DNA from: Clostridia bacterium | Lineage (GTDB): Bacteria > Bacillota > Clostridia > UMGS1883 | Assembly: GCA_900768005.1 (NCBI GenBank) | Contig: CAAGBE010000060.1 | Coordinates: 1 to 6,516, forward strand | DNA length: 6,516 nucleotides | Direction of reading: 5' to 3' | In this document: positions 6,199 through 6,516 of the stretch, one piece after another | Numbering within the stretch: the stretch's first letter is position 1 | Layout of the letters: each line of letters begins with the position of its first letter | The notes under the pieces: generated by a model | Told to the model about the DNA's origin: nothing | What the model saw: only the letters and a program-made list of their open reading frames with translations | The model's database searches: none | Translations under genes and position numbers: made by a program

Positions 6199-6516
6199 TC
6201 AGGACCTTTTTTCAAATTTCTCGTATGCGGCAATAATTTTCTGGACAAGAGGATGACGGACAACATCCTTGTCAGAAAGATAGGAGAAGTCAAGTCCCTC
6301 AATATTCTTCAGTATTTTTGCGGCATCCTTAAGACCGCTTCGTTTTCCGTCGGGCAGGTCAATCTGCGTCACGTCACCCGTGATAACCGCTTTTGAGCCG
6401 AAGCCTATACGGGTAAGGAACATCTTCATTTGTTCGGGCGTAGTATTCTGTGCTTCATCCAGAATGATGAAAGCGTCGCTGAGGGTACGGCCGCGCATAA
6501 ACGCAAGGGGCGCCAC
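6199..6516 (-). CDS. phoH: PhoH family ATPase, C-terminal 105 residues (5' end outside window)
   Basis: PhoH proteins are cytoplasmic P-loop ATPases thought to act on RNA (helicase- or RNase-associated); the exact role in Firmicutes is not settled. The visible segment begins mid-protein in APLAFMRGRTL and has the Walker B FIILDEAQN (residues 16-24 of the fragment). The family-typical TPEQMKMFLTR (26-36), the sensor-like TGDVTQIDLP (46-55) and the terminal VVRHPLVQKII follow. The Walker A motif lies upstream of the window. The family is about 310-330 residues, so about two thirds is missing. The first codon in the window is GTG, which is an internal valine here and not a start, because the conserved sequence continues on both sides in homologues. 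The stop is 18 bp before pgpH. The order phoH-pgpH-ybeY-era is conserved in Firmicutes. Confidence 0.95.
   Translation of the reverse strand: MAPLAFMRGRTLSDAFIILDEAQNTTPEQMKMFLTRIGFGSKAVITGDVTQIDLPDGKRSGLKDAAKILKNIEGLDFSYLSDKDVVRHPLVQKIIAAYEKFEKRS

Overview
The window is a conserved housekeeping gene block of a low-to-moderate GC Gram-positive bacterium. It most likely comes from a clostridial (Firmicutes/Bacillota) lineage such as the gut Ruminococcaceae/Oscillospiraceae. This rests on the gene order phoH, pgpH (yqfF), ybeY, era, yqzL, recO, on purine-rich Shine-Dalgarno sites close to consensus, and on a PEP/pyruvate-linked ppdK directly after recO. The lineage is inferred from gene content and order, not from a phylogeny.

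Every gene is read on the minus strand, so transcription runs from high to low coordinates. From the right edge: the C-terminal third of phoH (6516-6199), the c-di-AMP phosphodiesterase pgpH (6180-4177), the rRNA-processing endonuclease ybeY (4151-3660), the ribosome-assembly GTPase era (3642-2749), a 45-codon yqzL-family gene with a TTG start (2688-2551), recombination mediator recO (2584-1835), and the first 575 codons of pyruvate, phosphate dikinase ppdK (1726-1, running off the left edge). The first six genes are 17-60 bp apart or overlapping and look like one transcription unit. A 108-bp AT-rich gap separates recO from ppdK. It holds a perfect hairpin around the recO stop codon and a perfect 7-6-7 palindrome over a possible -10 element, so ppdK probably has its own promoter and regulator.

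The unit joins RNA and ribosome maintenance (PhoH, YbeY, Era), second-messenger control (PgpH degrades c-di-AMP) and DNA repair (RecO). ppdK is a separate central-metabolism gene with the codon choice of a highly expressed protein. That bias leaves its antisense strand open for a long spurious reading frame.

Four genes have longer reading frames beginning at GTG, TTG or poorly placed ATG codons. Ribosome-binding sites or gene overlap favour the shorter starts given here. No mobile element, CRISPR array, tRNA or rRNA is visible, and there is no gene-free stretch above 300 bp. I see no previously undescribed multi-gene system. The most useful details are the small yqzL gene overlapping recO, the operator-like palindrome before ppdK, and the absence of dgkA and cdd between ybeY and era.
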